A stretch of DNA of 64,000 nucleotides. Source: Chondrosia reniformis. Its lineage: Eukaryota; Porifera; Demospongiae; Chondrillida; Chondrillidae. Shown in pieces: positions 1 through 11,200 of the stretch; position 1 is the first letter of the stretch, and the number at the start of each line of letters is the position of its first letter. The position numbers were made by a program, and so were the translations under genes. The notes beneath the pieces are model-generated. The model ran no database searches. It had not been told where the DNA came from and worked only from the letters and a program-made list of their open reading frames with translations. Where the stretch lies: contig OX359198.1 of assembly GCA_947172415.1 (NCBI GenBank), positions 4,867,401-4,931,400 on the forward strand, read 5' to 3'.

Positions 1-1652
1 CTATTTCGTTAAGTGGTTTCTATAGAATATGAAAGCCCTATTCTATTTTTACACATAGCATTTTGTAGATCAAATACGTACTAATTATTAACTTTTTCAT
101 TATGCCTTCATCCAAACCCCTATAGGCTTTCCCTAAGTTAGAATTGTGTTATTTGTGAATATCTTTATCCTTTTAAACCTACATATTAATCATATTAGGA
201 GAATTGGGTTTTAGATGATGGATGTTCATTAAATTGCACATCACTTACATACCCTATACTACTACTAGACAAAGGAAGACTCGTTGTATGGTAAACATTT
301 CAAGTGGTTTCGTTGTGAACATTGTATAAGAGTGGCCCTATGGACACGGGTGAAGGCACACAAGTTGGACGCTGTGCCGAAGTGGTCTGTGGAATTTACT
401 GCATCGTTTTCTTTGCTAGTGGGGTCCAAAGTTCAGCTGATAGAATAGCCTCTTTTGAAATGAAAGTGTTCACTGATATCTAATTGTGCCTTAAACACTA
501 TCAATTCAGGCATACAAAAGAATGTCATTATTATGAATCTAGAAAATTTCAAACAGATGTTGAGACTCGCACCAAATCCCTACAATTTTAAAACAACAAA
601 ATCAGTACTAAACTATCATCTTATATCTGGAATTCTCCAGAAATGGGTATTAAACAATTCCATTGGTCATTCACATATGCTATACACTGTACACTGATAC
701 ATTAAATGCCTAAAGAGTGCTAAATGCACCTTTGAATAATTTTGATGCTAAAAATGTGCATATCAGAAATGGACTGAATATACAGTGATATCTCTAAGTG
801 TGGTAACTTGTAACATTCAAGTACATAGTACTTGCTAGTGTAATAACGTAACTCTATACTCTGTTAACTGGTGAATACTTTACAAACTGTGTAATATCAT
901 GCCCTACTCTGCCAAATAATTCTCTGGTTCAGGTACTCCTAGGTAGTGTTTCTTAAAAGTAAAGTTTCAGTTATACCACATTTGTATATGCTTACAGTCA
1001 GCATAGTGTAATATGTAATGTAGTTTATAGCCTCCAGAGTTGAAAACAACATTTTGGAAGACGTCCAAGGCAGGCAGCCTAGAGTGAAATAGCTAAAATA
1101 AGCAAAGAAATACATGAGATCTGCTTTATTGACTAAAGAAACCTTCAATGACAAAGAAGACAAATCCATAAGAAATATTTCACTACCTTTATAGACATTT
1201 TCAGGTCATTTATCCTATTAATCAGCAATTCTTGTTGTATTTTGGAAGATAATGCCCTCCATTTTTATCTTGTTGCCATGGTAATGTTTATGGTGCCCTT
1301 CTCAGATACATACATATGTTGTGCTTTGTGTGTTATTGGAGACATTCTACTTCATCTTAATGCTATTAATTATGGAGAGTGATGTTAAGCTGATTGTGGC
1401 TAGTGATGTGGGTTGGAACTTGTTACATCATTGTGTACTCTAAGTGTGCAAATTGCAATCTTAACCCTCTTTCACTAATTTAAGTTTGTGACTGTATCAT
1501 TATTCGATTTGTTTCATCCAGTTCCTATAAATGTACCAAATGTGTGAACCTACATTTGTAAAGCTTATGTCAGTATATGTAATACGTACGTATGCACGTA
1601 TGTATACATTAGCATATATGTATTTATATGAATAAAGTTTTTTATCAAGCGT

Positions 1653-1785
1653 CAACAACATGAATTTACTAATTCTGGACGTTTCAACCCAGAGGTCTTC
1701 ATCAGTAATATACGTACGTATATGAGGAAGGGGAATACAAGCCTGTTTAAATAGGACATTACAGAATTAGTAAATTCATGTTGCT
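1653..1785 (-). repeat. Retroelement-end relic with hammerhead-like core and 22-bp inverted repeat
   Basis: The minus strand at 1678-1705 reads CTGATGAAGACC, a short loop, GGGTT, then GAAACGTC. This matches the hammerhead layout (CUGANGA, stem II, GAAA, cleavage triplet GUC). A perfect 22-bp inverted repeat (about 1655-1676 and 1762-1783) brackets the core. Sequence after it (CATAATGATCGCAAC near 1810) resembles the tail of the relic at 39.6 kb, so both belong to one family. Penelope-like elements are known to carry hammerhead motifs in their terminal repeats; assigning this relic to them is inference. Confidence 0.5.
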
Positions 1786-1979
1786 AATGCTCGATAAGAC
1801 CTTATTCTCATAATGATCGCAACAAACACTCCTTATTTCTTCATGTCTTTATGTGTAAGTACATATATGTACATGTATACGTATTTATTTGCTAAGGTGT
1901 GGTTTGAGAATTGAAACCATGTAACCACGTCGTCTTTTTCTGTTCAACTGGCTATTGTAGTTTTCTGTCCTCAATATTG

Positions 1980-2015
1980 CTGATGAAGACCTACATACGT
2001 ATGGGTTAAAAACTT
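1980..2015 (+). repeat. Degenerate hammerhead-like core
   Basis: CTGATGAAGACC is followed by a TACGTA-containing loop, GGGTT, and AAAA in place of GAAA. It looks like a decayed member of the same dispersed family as the copies at 1.7, 39.6 and 61.6 kb. Loss of the conserved G predicts no self-cleavage. Confidence 0.35.
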
Positions 2016-3185
2016 CCAAATCATTGAGTTTCGTTGCTGATAGCTTGATTAGTAGAATTAATAAAATGTATGTACATATAAGGTCTGTAGAACATTTCAT
2101 TAAATTGTTATATCATCTTCCCCCGTGGAGGTACATACAGACATATGAATGTACATATGAACGTACATAGGTATGTAATAGGTTGATGTGTCATTTAAAG
2201 ATTATTTCAACCCTACGTACGTATTGTGCACTGAAGTACACCACTCCTCCCATATCCCATTGCAATGTATAACAGCTGAGGAGATGGCATTCCACTGATT
2301 CTCCTACAAGTGCCTATCACCAGTGTTAGCTGTATTGTGTGGGTTCCAAGACAAGGGGCCAGCTAGGTATGTTCTTTGGCCCTGGTATGCGAGATACAAC
2401 ATAGAATGCATTCCTCTAGTCATCACCCATGTTGCTCAAAATGTTACCAACCTGCCCCCACAGATGGCAATGTGGCAAGTAAATTCCACTAATGTTATAT
2501 CTCCTTTAAGGAAGTGATGGCCTTTCCAGAATGTCTGTGAGAATACTTGTAATTTACACTTTGCTGATATCGAGTTTTGCACATATTTGTCACTGTTTAT
2601 TATGTAGACCCAAATTTCACAATGGGTTAGGTATTACATACGTACAGTATGTACGTATACGTGTAAGTATCCTCTGTCATGGCAGGAACTTAGTTCAGAA
2701 TGTGTACATATTTCATATACACATAATACTGTAGGGTTTAAGAGGAAATGTTTGTGGATTGTCTACAGTAGTGTTATTGTGGAATGTATGACCAGAATAA
2801 GTCAGCCATGGCAGTAGTTAGCTGTGCAATTGATAATGTTAAGTATCATGGAGTCTTTGGCCTGTTATACCCCATTATTGCTGAATTATCATCTAATTAA
2901 GTTACATTGGCCTGACCCCTTTGATAAGGATCGGGTACAAGGATGTTGGAGAGATAACCCATTAGTGCTTCACCTTTAGTAGTAATCAAAGTGTACCACA
3001 CTGATAAGCCCTAGACAAAACAGCTGTCTGCTCAGAGCTTCTTCTAGAAAATATTACAAGGGGAAGGGGCAAAATATAATGTAAAACATTTTGAGGGGAG
3101 CCTGTATGGACCATTTCAATAATGACGTCACAAATATATTACGCAATACGAGCTGTAGGCAAAACAATATAGAAATTGTAGGCAA

Positions 3186-3542
3186 ATGGCATTGTTTGAG
3201 CAAGTTCTCCGAGTTTTAAGACTTGAAATTGCCTCAAATGCTATGGATTTAGAAGAATCGCTCAAAGGATTGACGGTCAGCAGGTTGAAGGAGGCTTGCG
3301 CTGCTATGAATGTTAAGAAGTCGGGAACAAAAGCTGAACTAATTGGTTGACTGCTTACAAATTGGGAGATAAGTAGTACTGGTGAGTTGTCATTTCAGCA
3401 ATCTCCAGGGAGGGTGAGCGTCATAGAAAAGGCCGAAACCTTACTTCGAAATTCTGTTAGCTCTGATGGATGGAACAAGAATCTAGCGTTTATATCTAAC
3501 ACTGTAGCAAGCATTATTTCAATGTCTTCTTCAAAAGTATGA
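3186..3542 (+). pseudogene. SAP-domain reading frame, interrupted by a TGA codon
   Basis: The ATG at 3186 opens a 54-codon frame stopped by TGA at 3348-3350. The same frame then stays open to TGA at 3540-3542. Residues around LTVSRLKEACAAMNVKKSGT followed by KAELI fit the SAP helix-extended loop-helix DNA-binding motif, and the TGA falls exactly where SAP domains usually have arginine before LL. A single CpG-type change could explain this. It lies inside the TIR-bounded transposon, so it is probably an accessory DNA-binding or nuclease protein of that element rather than a host gene. No downstream catalytic domain is visible. Confidence 0.6.
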
Positions 3543-3789
3543 ATAAATATCACCACCCCAAATAGTCACTGCATGTACGTACCTGTGCATGCTTAACAAA
3601 ACTGTGCATGCATGACATTAATTTGATCAATTGTAATTAAGGAAGTATGGTATAGGGCATAAATGTTCCTACATTATAATTACCTTATATTCAATTCATA
3701 TGTGTGTTTATTTTAAAGATCAGTCATGCATGGTACAAATAGACCATTTCAAATAATAATGGCATCATATAATGAACAAGTTAATAATC

Positions 3790-4279
3790 TTCCTCAGCAA
3801 TATATTCTCCATCTGGCAAAATAATTGGAGGAAGAAAATTAGTCAGTAAACAGCAAACAGTGAATACATCTGATGCTACATTTGCCAGTTTGATGGGTAA
3901 AATTCCTTGCAAGATTCTAAATTGTTTAACTCTCCCAATGGGCACACTCAACATGAATATGGAGTTGAGCTATGCGTCTTGTTTCAATCGTCTCATGCAT
4001 GGTAAACTGCTTCCTAGATCCCACAAATGGTGGTATATTTAGGGTTGCCTTTCTGCTAGCCAATAACCCCTCAATCTCAAATCCCCTGTCTGCCATCACA
4101 TTATCACCTTCTTCAATTAATTCTAAAAGACCACTTCTTTTTGTTAATTCAATATCAAAAACCCTACCACCCCATAACTGAGAAACAAATGTAATAACAC
4201 CACCAGGAGATATGCCAACAAGAGCCTTGACCGTATTATGATTCTTATAATATAAAAATGTTGAAGACTGGTTATTCAA
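3790..4279 (-). pseudogene. C-terminal half of a DDE_4-type transposase
   Basis: The minus-strand frame 4279-3926 encodes a typical IS4/IS5-like C-terminal block: SSTF..YKNHNTVK, GISPGGVITFVSQLWGGR, NVMADRGFEIE (a catalytic Asp region), then IPPF and an HVE near the end, where the third acidic residue is expected. Homology continues past the stop in another frame (RVKQFRILQG, LANVASDVFTVCCLLTNF) to about 3790, so there is a frameshift near 3945. The N-terminal catalytic part is absent: the upstream neighbour is directly the THAP frame. An inactive relic. Confidence 0.7.
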
Positions 4280-4611
4280 TGAAGATGGCCTCTGAATGAA
4301 GATTTCTGTATTTTCTCTCTTTTCGCTGCTCTTTCCTTTCTTTCTTTGTTAACTACAGGGACCTTACGCTTCTTGCTATCATTGAAGATCGTAGGCACAA
4401 AGTCTACATCGTTAGGATCATCCGAAGGACGACCTGAGACAAAATGTTTACCGCAAATTCGATCAGATGGCTTTGCTTTCCAACCTTCTCTCGATATTGC
4501 GTGTATCCATTGCTTCCTCTTTTCTTCTTTGGCAGGAATACTAAATAATCCTATCCCTGATCCTGTTATATGACGAGTTGTACAGTTTACAGCGCAACAG
4601 CTGGTAGGCAT
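4276..4611 (-). pseudogene. THAP-type zinc finger of the transposase
   Basis: From the Met at 4611 the protein starts MPTSCCAVNC, then has a tryptophan (KQWIHAI), CGKHF and a DPNDVDFVPT segment. This gives the C2CH metal ligands and the C-terminal proline of a THAP DNA-binding domain, about 85 residues. A basic tail (KKRKVP..KERKERAAKREK) follows. It ends at 4276, where the DDE frame begins in another phase, consistent with deletion of the transposase middle. THAP domains recognise transposon ends or host promoters. An ATG 21 bases further out (4632) is possible but less THAP-like. Confidence 0.75.
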
Positions 4612-5089
4612 CTTCAAAAAAAACGAATTCAATCGTTCCGTATATGTTAATTCCTACTCTTTTTGCCTACAGAGGAAACCCCCGTGAAAAATGATGACGT
4701 CATTATTGAAATGGTCTATATGTACATAGTTCAATAGGCTTGCCTAAATATAAGTGCCAATTTACCTTTTTTAAAGAGGAGAGGGAAAATACCCCCTTCC
4801 TGTCCCCTTCTTAAAGAACCCTGCTGTAGTTTACTTTGATGGCAGGTAATCACTGGCATCACTTAATGGAACTTAGCATCCCAGCCATGCAAGAGAGAAG
4901 ACTTATTCTGTCACACCGGATTTGGACCCCTCCTGAAACCAAAGCACTAACTAAACTGGTTCCCTCTGAGGACCAATTTGATTGCTGAGATAGGCTTCCT
5001 CTGACTATTTTGTCCCCCTCTTAATTAAAATACCTATGTATGTTTAGTATATACGTACATACGTATGTACGTACGTACGTACATGTATA

Positions 5090-5185
5090 TACAGTAGAAT
5101 CTCATTATAACAAAATCACTTTTAGTGAATGTCTCAGTATAGTGAAGTACTTTGCTTTTGAGCTTCACTATAACGAGTTTCCTCT
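5090..5185. repeat. MITE-like fragment (CAGTAGAATCTCATTATAAC)
   Basis: ACAGTAGAATCTCATTATAAC and the inverted TTCACTATAACGAG resemble pogo/Tigger-type termini (CAGT-rGAa-CTC-TATAAC). It is an incomplete copy just upstream of the PDZ exon. Confidence 0.35.
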
Positions 5186-5295
5186 TTATGTTAATCAGAT
5201 ACATACAACAATATCATTAGTTGTGTTATTTATTTCTTCAGTAGTTGTTCAATTTAATGTGTTAGCTTTTTAGAGTTGAGACTTTCTGTTTGCAG

Positions 5296-8200
5296 GTGAC
5301 TCCTGGCAGTAAGGCATCCTTTGCTGGCGTGAAGAACAATGACTGTATCCTCAGCATTAATGGCAAGGAGACCAGAGAAATGAAGCACATGGAGGCTCGT
5401 AACCACATCAGTGCTGCCAAAGATGAACTTCATTTAGTGGTAACCCAGTAAGTAAAGGATTCTAATAAATATTTAATGTACTCATCATTATAGGGTTAAG
5501 TTTCCTGAAATCCACTTGAGGTGGATTTGTGTGATTAACACTACTACAGTAGAACCCAGTATATCCGGTCCCGGAAGTTATGGGAACCTCGATTAACCAG
5601 GCAGCATATAATTGGTTAAATGGCAGGCAGCAAGTGTGCTACTGAAGGATATCAGAGGTTTCAGACATTCATAATGTCCCCAAATTGACAACAATTGAAA
5701 TTGGGGACATTTGGAAGGGTCAAGAAAAGATAGAAGGCTACGTAGCCTCGATGGAGTCAACGAATATTGCGAAGAAGAAATAAAATTAATTGGTTTCATA
5801 ATTGTGGGTAATTTCATAGTTACGAACACCCCTGGTCCCAAGTTGCCCGGACATGAGGGGCTCTACTGTATATAGGATTTCTAAAGGTTACTTCATAATA
5901 AATGCGTACGTACGTACAATGCAGTACTGAAATTACTATTAGGTTTGCAAGGACATACGTATGCCAGAAAAAAAAACAATTCGGTTGGACACTTCATAAT
6001 TTTAATTGGTCTAATGTTCCATCGATCATAATTGCATCACCCTCTGATGCTCATGCATGACCCAAATCTGTGAGCCACTTCTTGAGCGTTTCGTAGGTAA
6101 TGGCTTGCTTCTGTGCAGGTTTCTCCCTCAGTGCTTTGGAGTGTCTCTTCTTCTACAATCTCCACCCTGAGCCAGAGCAAAGGAACAAAAATGATTTTGT
6201 ACTCACACAAGATGGACAATAGAAATCTCAAATGTCCATAATAATGATTTTTTTGATCAAAAATAGCCAGATGACTGACTATTGTTTTAAGTACTGCAAT
6301 GAAACTAATAATTTCACTGTATTAAGCAGTAAATCTCACCTTTTCAGTAGCCCTGTGTACCCTCCGGTCCTCACGTGTTCAGATACTGTAACACCTATTT
6401 TTAGCATTAAAATGGTTGCTTGTAATGCGAATGTGATTGTTTAAATCTTTCAAATATAGAACCACTCCCAAAAGCTTTGGAGTTGAAATGACTGGCAATG
6501 TATCAGCAACCAGCAGTTTAATTGGTGACAGACCACGCCCCCCACCGCCGCCCACAAATGTCACAAAAACAGTCACTACTCCAACATCTAGACCTGCTGC
6601 TCCGCCAACACCTCCTTCGGTGAGTTTGTGACTTGCTGTATAGTACATATTACATCAGATTCTTGTTTCTTGCACCTCAAGTTTCAGGTGCAGTCCAGTG
6701 GAGTTGTCAAGCCCTCTCCTCCGGTGACCTCTCCAAGGTAAGGATCGTGTAATAGGATTAAGTAGCTAAAGCTAACTGTATTTCCATGAAAATGTATATG
6801 ACTGTCGGGAGTCTCATATATACAGATAGTTTTGGATGTCTTAGCCTAGTATATTCCTTAAGTTGCCTTAGCCTATTACGTATATTCCTTAAGTTGGGTA
6901 GTTTAAGTTGGGTAGTACATATAATCATTAAGTTGCCTTAGCCTAACATAATCATTAAGTTGCCTTAGCCTAACATAATCATTAAGTTGCCTTAGCCTAG
7001 TATATTCCTTAAGTTACCTTAGCCTAGTATATTCATTAAGTTACCATAGCCTAGTATATTCCTTAAGTTACCTTAGCCTAGTATATTCATTAAGTTACCT
7101 TAGCCTAGTATATTCCTTAAGTTACCTTAGCCTAGTATATTCCTTAAGTTACCTTAGCCTAGTATATTCATTAAGTTACCTTAGCCTAGTATATTCCTTA
7201 AGTTACCTTAGCCTAGTATATTCCTTAAGTTACCTTAGCCTAGTATATTCCTTAAGTTACCTTAGCCTAGTATATTCATTAAGTTACCTTAGCCTAGTAT
7301 ATTCCTTAAGTTACCTTAGCCTAGTATATTCCTTAAGTTACCTTAGCCTAGTATATTCCTTAAGTTACCTTAGCCTAGTATATTCCTTAAGTTACCTTAG
7401 CCTAGTATATTCCTTAAGTTACCTTAGCCTAGTATATTCATTAAGTTACCTTAGCCTAGTATATTCATTAAGTTACCTTAGCCTAGTATATTCCTTAAGT
7501 TACCTTAGCCTAGTATATTCCTTAAGTTACCTTAGCCTAGTATATTCCTTAAGTTACGTTAGCCTATTATATTCCTTAAGTTACCTTAGCCTAGTATATT
7601 CCTTAAGTTACCTTAGCCTAGTATATTCCTTAAGTTACCTTAGCCTAGTATATTCCTTAAGTTACGTTAGCCTATTATATTCCTTAAGTTACCTTAGCCT
7701 AATATAATCATTAAGTTGCCTTAGCCTATTATATTGCTTTAGACTATTATATTCATTAAGTCTATTATGCTCAATAGCCATTTGTGGGAAATGGTTATTC
7801 ATTGATAGGAGGTGCATGCATGATTTCTAAGGCCCCACCCCTCCCTCCCACTATGGTGGACCTGCCCCTTAAACCCTTTTACATTAAGTGTCAAGTATTT
7901 GTTCTCGTGTGACTGCACCATATGTACATACATATGTAATTACAGTGGAATGGTACGATTAAGTGGTTGAAGTCTGGGTAGGGTCACCTACTGAATTTTA
8001 TGTCCATAGGATAACAAATGTATAAATTGGCATGCCACATTCCGCTTAGGACGTAGTTATCTTGATTGTATTACTTTTGGTGTCTTCAACCCAACTAATG
8101 TATGGAGTATCTAAATACATACGTACGTATGTATAGCACCTGTATCACTCACTGTGAATAACTGATATACGTACATGTAGAGAGATAGAGAGCCAAGGAC

Positions 8201-11200
8201 TCACAAAAGATCAAGAAGACGACAAAGATTCCCAGGGTCATGGATAAAGGGTGAAATTCCCAGAAACAATTTTCTGGCCCAGTAGAGAAGAGAAGTAGAA
8301 GGAGAAACTCTTGTATCCTCATCCAAAGCTCTCACTAGGTTTATTTACCCTATAGAACTTTATTGTTAAGATGTAACATGTACGTATGTACAGTACATAA
8401 GAAAAATGTTATGTTAGATTATTTTTGTGGAGTGATTTAAAGAGCTCTCCCTTCCCACGTCTTTCTTGCACTATCAGGAAGGAAGATGTAGACACATCTT
8501 CATTGCTTGTGGGTGAAACTGGTCTTGGTAGCTCTAATAAACAGTCTCCTTCATATGAGAGGATCATGATGGCAGATGAAGTGCCATTTGGGTAAGGACA
8601 CCACAGATTATCAACACTCCCTGCCTAATGTCACTAAAATGACTATGCATGAAAAATCTAATATTCCATTTTCCTACATGCTGTGCCTATTCTGTAAAAA
8701 AGCCTATACTATAGGGAAACTAAACCTAAAGAGAGCTTTGGATGAAGATACAGGAGTCTTTGCTTCCTTCTTTTCCCTTCTTTCATCTTCTTCTCCACTG
8801 GGTCAGACAGCCGTTTCTGGAAATTCCACCCTTTATCAGTGATCCTGGGAGTCTTTTTCTTTATCTTGATCTTCTGTGAATCCTTGGCATGTTATTCTAA
8901 CAGGTACAGCAAAAGCCTTTACCTTCAGACACCTGAGAAAATCCTCACTGTAGACCCTCTCTGATGCACCAACACATACAGCACTGTATAGAACTTATCT
9001 GATAATCCGTATCATTTGTATCTACACCTATACCAATATTGTACTAACATTTCATAATACCTACGTATGTACATCTACGTATGTACATCTACGCATATCA
9101 ACAATTTTTAAAAGGACCTTTAGAATAACAACCAAATACTGTAATTAGGACATTTTACTCAGCAGAAGGGATGTATACATTTATAAGTGTCAGGCTGTTA
9201 TCTACAGTTTTAAGTGAATTACAGCTCCTTTATTTGGTTAAATTAGGGTTACAAGTATTAGCACTTTTTAGTTATTACATTAAAATCCTCATTTTTAACT
9301 TAACTTTCTTACTTAATGATTGAAATGAATAACAACAATTGGCTTACCTCATGTAATGCCATTTATCATACTCCACTACTGTTGTAGAGTCTTACGTATA
9401 TCTTTCCCCTTCAGCTACCCGTCTGCAGCATTTGGTCTTCAGAAGCGTCCACCTCCTCAGCCGACCCCTCCAACTCCACCCTCTTCCTATGAACCTCCAA
9501 CTCATCAGATGAGAAACATAAGAATCCAGGAAGGAAATGTTATGAAGACCTCAGGTTTGTCTCTTAATTGGATGTGTATCAGGGGTGCACATATTTAGGG
9601 GGAGGGATACTAGCTGCCTTGAACAAGTCACCTCCTCCCTCCTTTTAAGTTTTATAGTGACTGGCTACCTGTGGTCGCCTAATGACTAGCTACCGTAAAG
9701 CATGAAAATTATGATGCATTAAAATTCATGAGATTTTTGTTACATTTTGATTTCTGAAACAAGTATTTTGAGTTTGGTGCCCCCAAACTTGAAACTCTGT
9801 ACTCAAACTACGTATGTACTCACTGGTTCTTAGATGTCCGGTTAACCGATTCCAGTTTTCGCTTGAATGCCATCAATTTCAAGGCCATATCTTGTAGAAA
9901 ACGTTTTGCACAAGCTTTACATTGCATAATATTAGTAAAGGTGGTTTCTAAATCCTTTTCATTGGTTCAATATGACTGGAAGAGAAAGCTAATTTTTAGG
10001 TAGAAAACAGCTAGAAAATAAAAGCCAGCCGAGCATTCGCCATTTTGTTGACAGATATACTGTAAATCCCTTTATTTAAGCGGAACCAAAAGTTAGTGAA
10101 ACTGGATTTTACCCCTACATAGCGGAATTTAATATTAGCAACTTACAAAATGCATGGAAGTTTTGTTAGTTAATTTCAATAATAAATAATTACAGTAGTA
10201 TTCTATTTAGTAGTAATACTATATTTAGCGAACTCTAATTTTAGCGGTAAATGTAAAATTGCTAATATAGCTAAATTTAAAAACACGCTAATAATAAGGG
10301 ATTTACAGTATACAAGGTTACTAACAGGAAGCCATACTAAAGCATAATTTCTGAAAACAATATAGGGCACTTTCGGCACCCAAAAAATATTGTGACTTAC
10401 GTACTTATATAATTCATGGGAGTTCTAATTCTGGATACATACGTATAGAGGCACATTTCCCAATCTTCGCACAAGCCTCTTTCGAATGTATGGTAGCCTT
10501 GCACTTACGGTGGGACTGTTGTTGTCAATTGAGTACCTCTACCACATGTTTGTTGGCCAGTCTCTCAAATGTATAAAAACATTAGCTTCCATGCCTGCCC
10601 TCATTATTTGAACAATTTCTTGGAATACCGTTAGGTTTCTTTCTTACTTTCTCCACTGGGTCAAGAATTACTTGTTCAACAAAATGTACAGGAAATTGTA
10701 GATGTAGAAGATTTCAGCGTATACGTACGTATTTTTACTTAGTGCCTAGATTTACAGTCTGTTTTGTACTAGACAGATGACTGATTATCATTGGGGTTAT
10801 AATTTCACTGACAATCAAATTGTATTGTACTTATGGTCTTGAAAATGGAAAAAGGAAGTACGTATGCCTAGATAAAAAATGAATGTAAATATTAGTATTG
10901 ACGATGGAAGAAGTAACTTACTGTACGTATGTTTACATGATTTAACTGTAATAAAAGAATATATTATATTGCTAACACACTTCTTATTCACGGTTGTTAA
11001 AAGCCAAACTGAGAGAAATCAAGCAGCTCCCTAACAATTAACACTGTGAAGTCAATCATCAGCCCATTCTGAGATTAAGCAATTGGCACCTTTGAACAGC
11101 CATTTGGTTTCCTAAAGTCAAATCTATGCTAGTTCAAGAAATGTGAAAATATTTCCCACCCCACACACCCCTCCCCCCTTCATTCATTCATATTGTTATT

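Larger units (their letters stand above)
1..3108. other. Non-coding AT-rich region without a supported gene
   Basis: I see no exon with homology or consistent splice phase here; the open frames are short and low-complexity. The region is rich in TACGTA palindromes and holds two relics with hammerhead-like cores (listed separately). The first exon or exons of the downstream PDZ-LIM gene could lie here or left of the window, but I could not recognise the N-terminal half of its PDZ domain. Confidence 0.6.
3109..4716. mobile_element. Decayed cut-and-paste DNA transposon with 22-bp terminal inverted repeats
   Basis: Both ends carry GACCATTTCAATAATGACGT followed by CA: outward-facing at 3109-3130 and as its reverse complement at 4695-4716, a perfect 22-bp TIR. 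Inside lie a plus-strand SAP-domain frame and, on the minus strand, a THAP domain followed by the C-terminal half of a DDE transposase. A third TIR-like end (GACCATTTCAAATAATAATG) starts at 3741 in the left-TIR orientation, just beyond the DDE frame. The 1.6-kb block may therefore be two related copies joined or nested (3109-3740 and 3741-4716). The transposase centre is missing, so it is non-autonomous. THAP plus DDE_4-type coding is typical of several animal and sponge DNA transposons; the exact superfamily is not settled. Confidence 0.75.

Noticed and set aside
3972..4573. Plus-strand frames opposite the DDE and THAP segments
   Set aside because: Shadows of the minus-strand transposase remnants.
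5040..5273. 77-codon plus frame just before the PDZ exon
   Set aside because: Starts in a TACGTA run and a MITE fragment; it contains no PDZ N-terminal motif.
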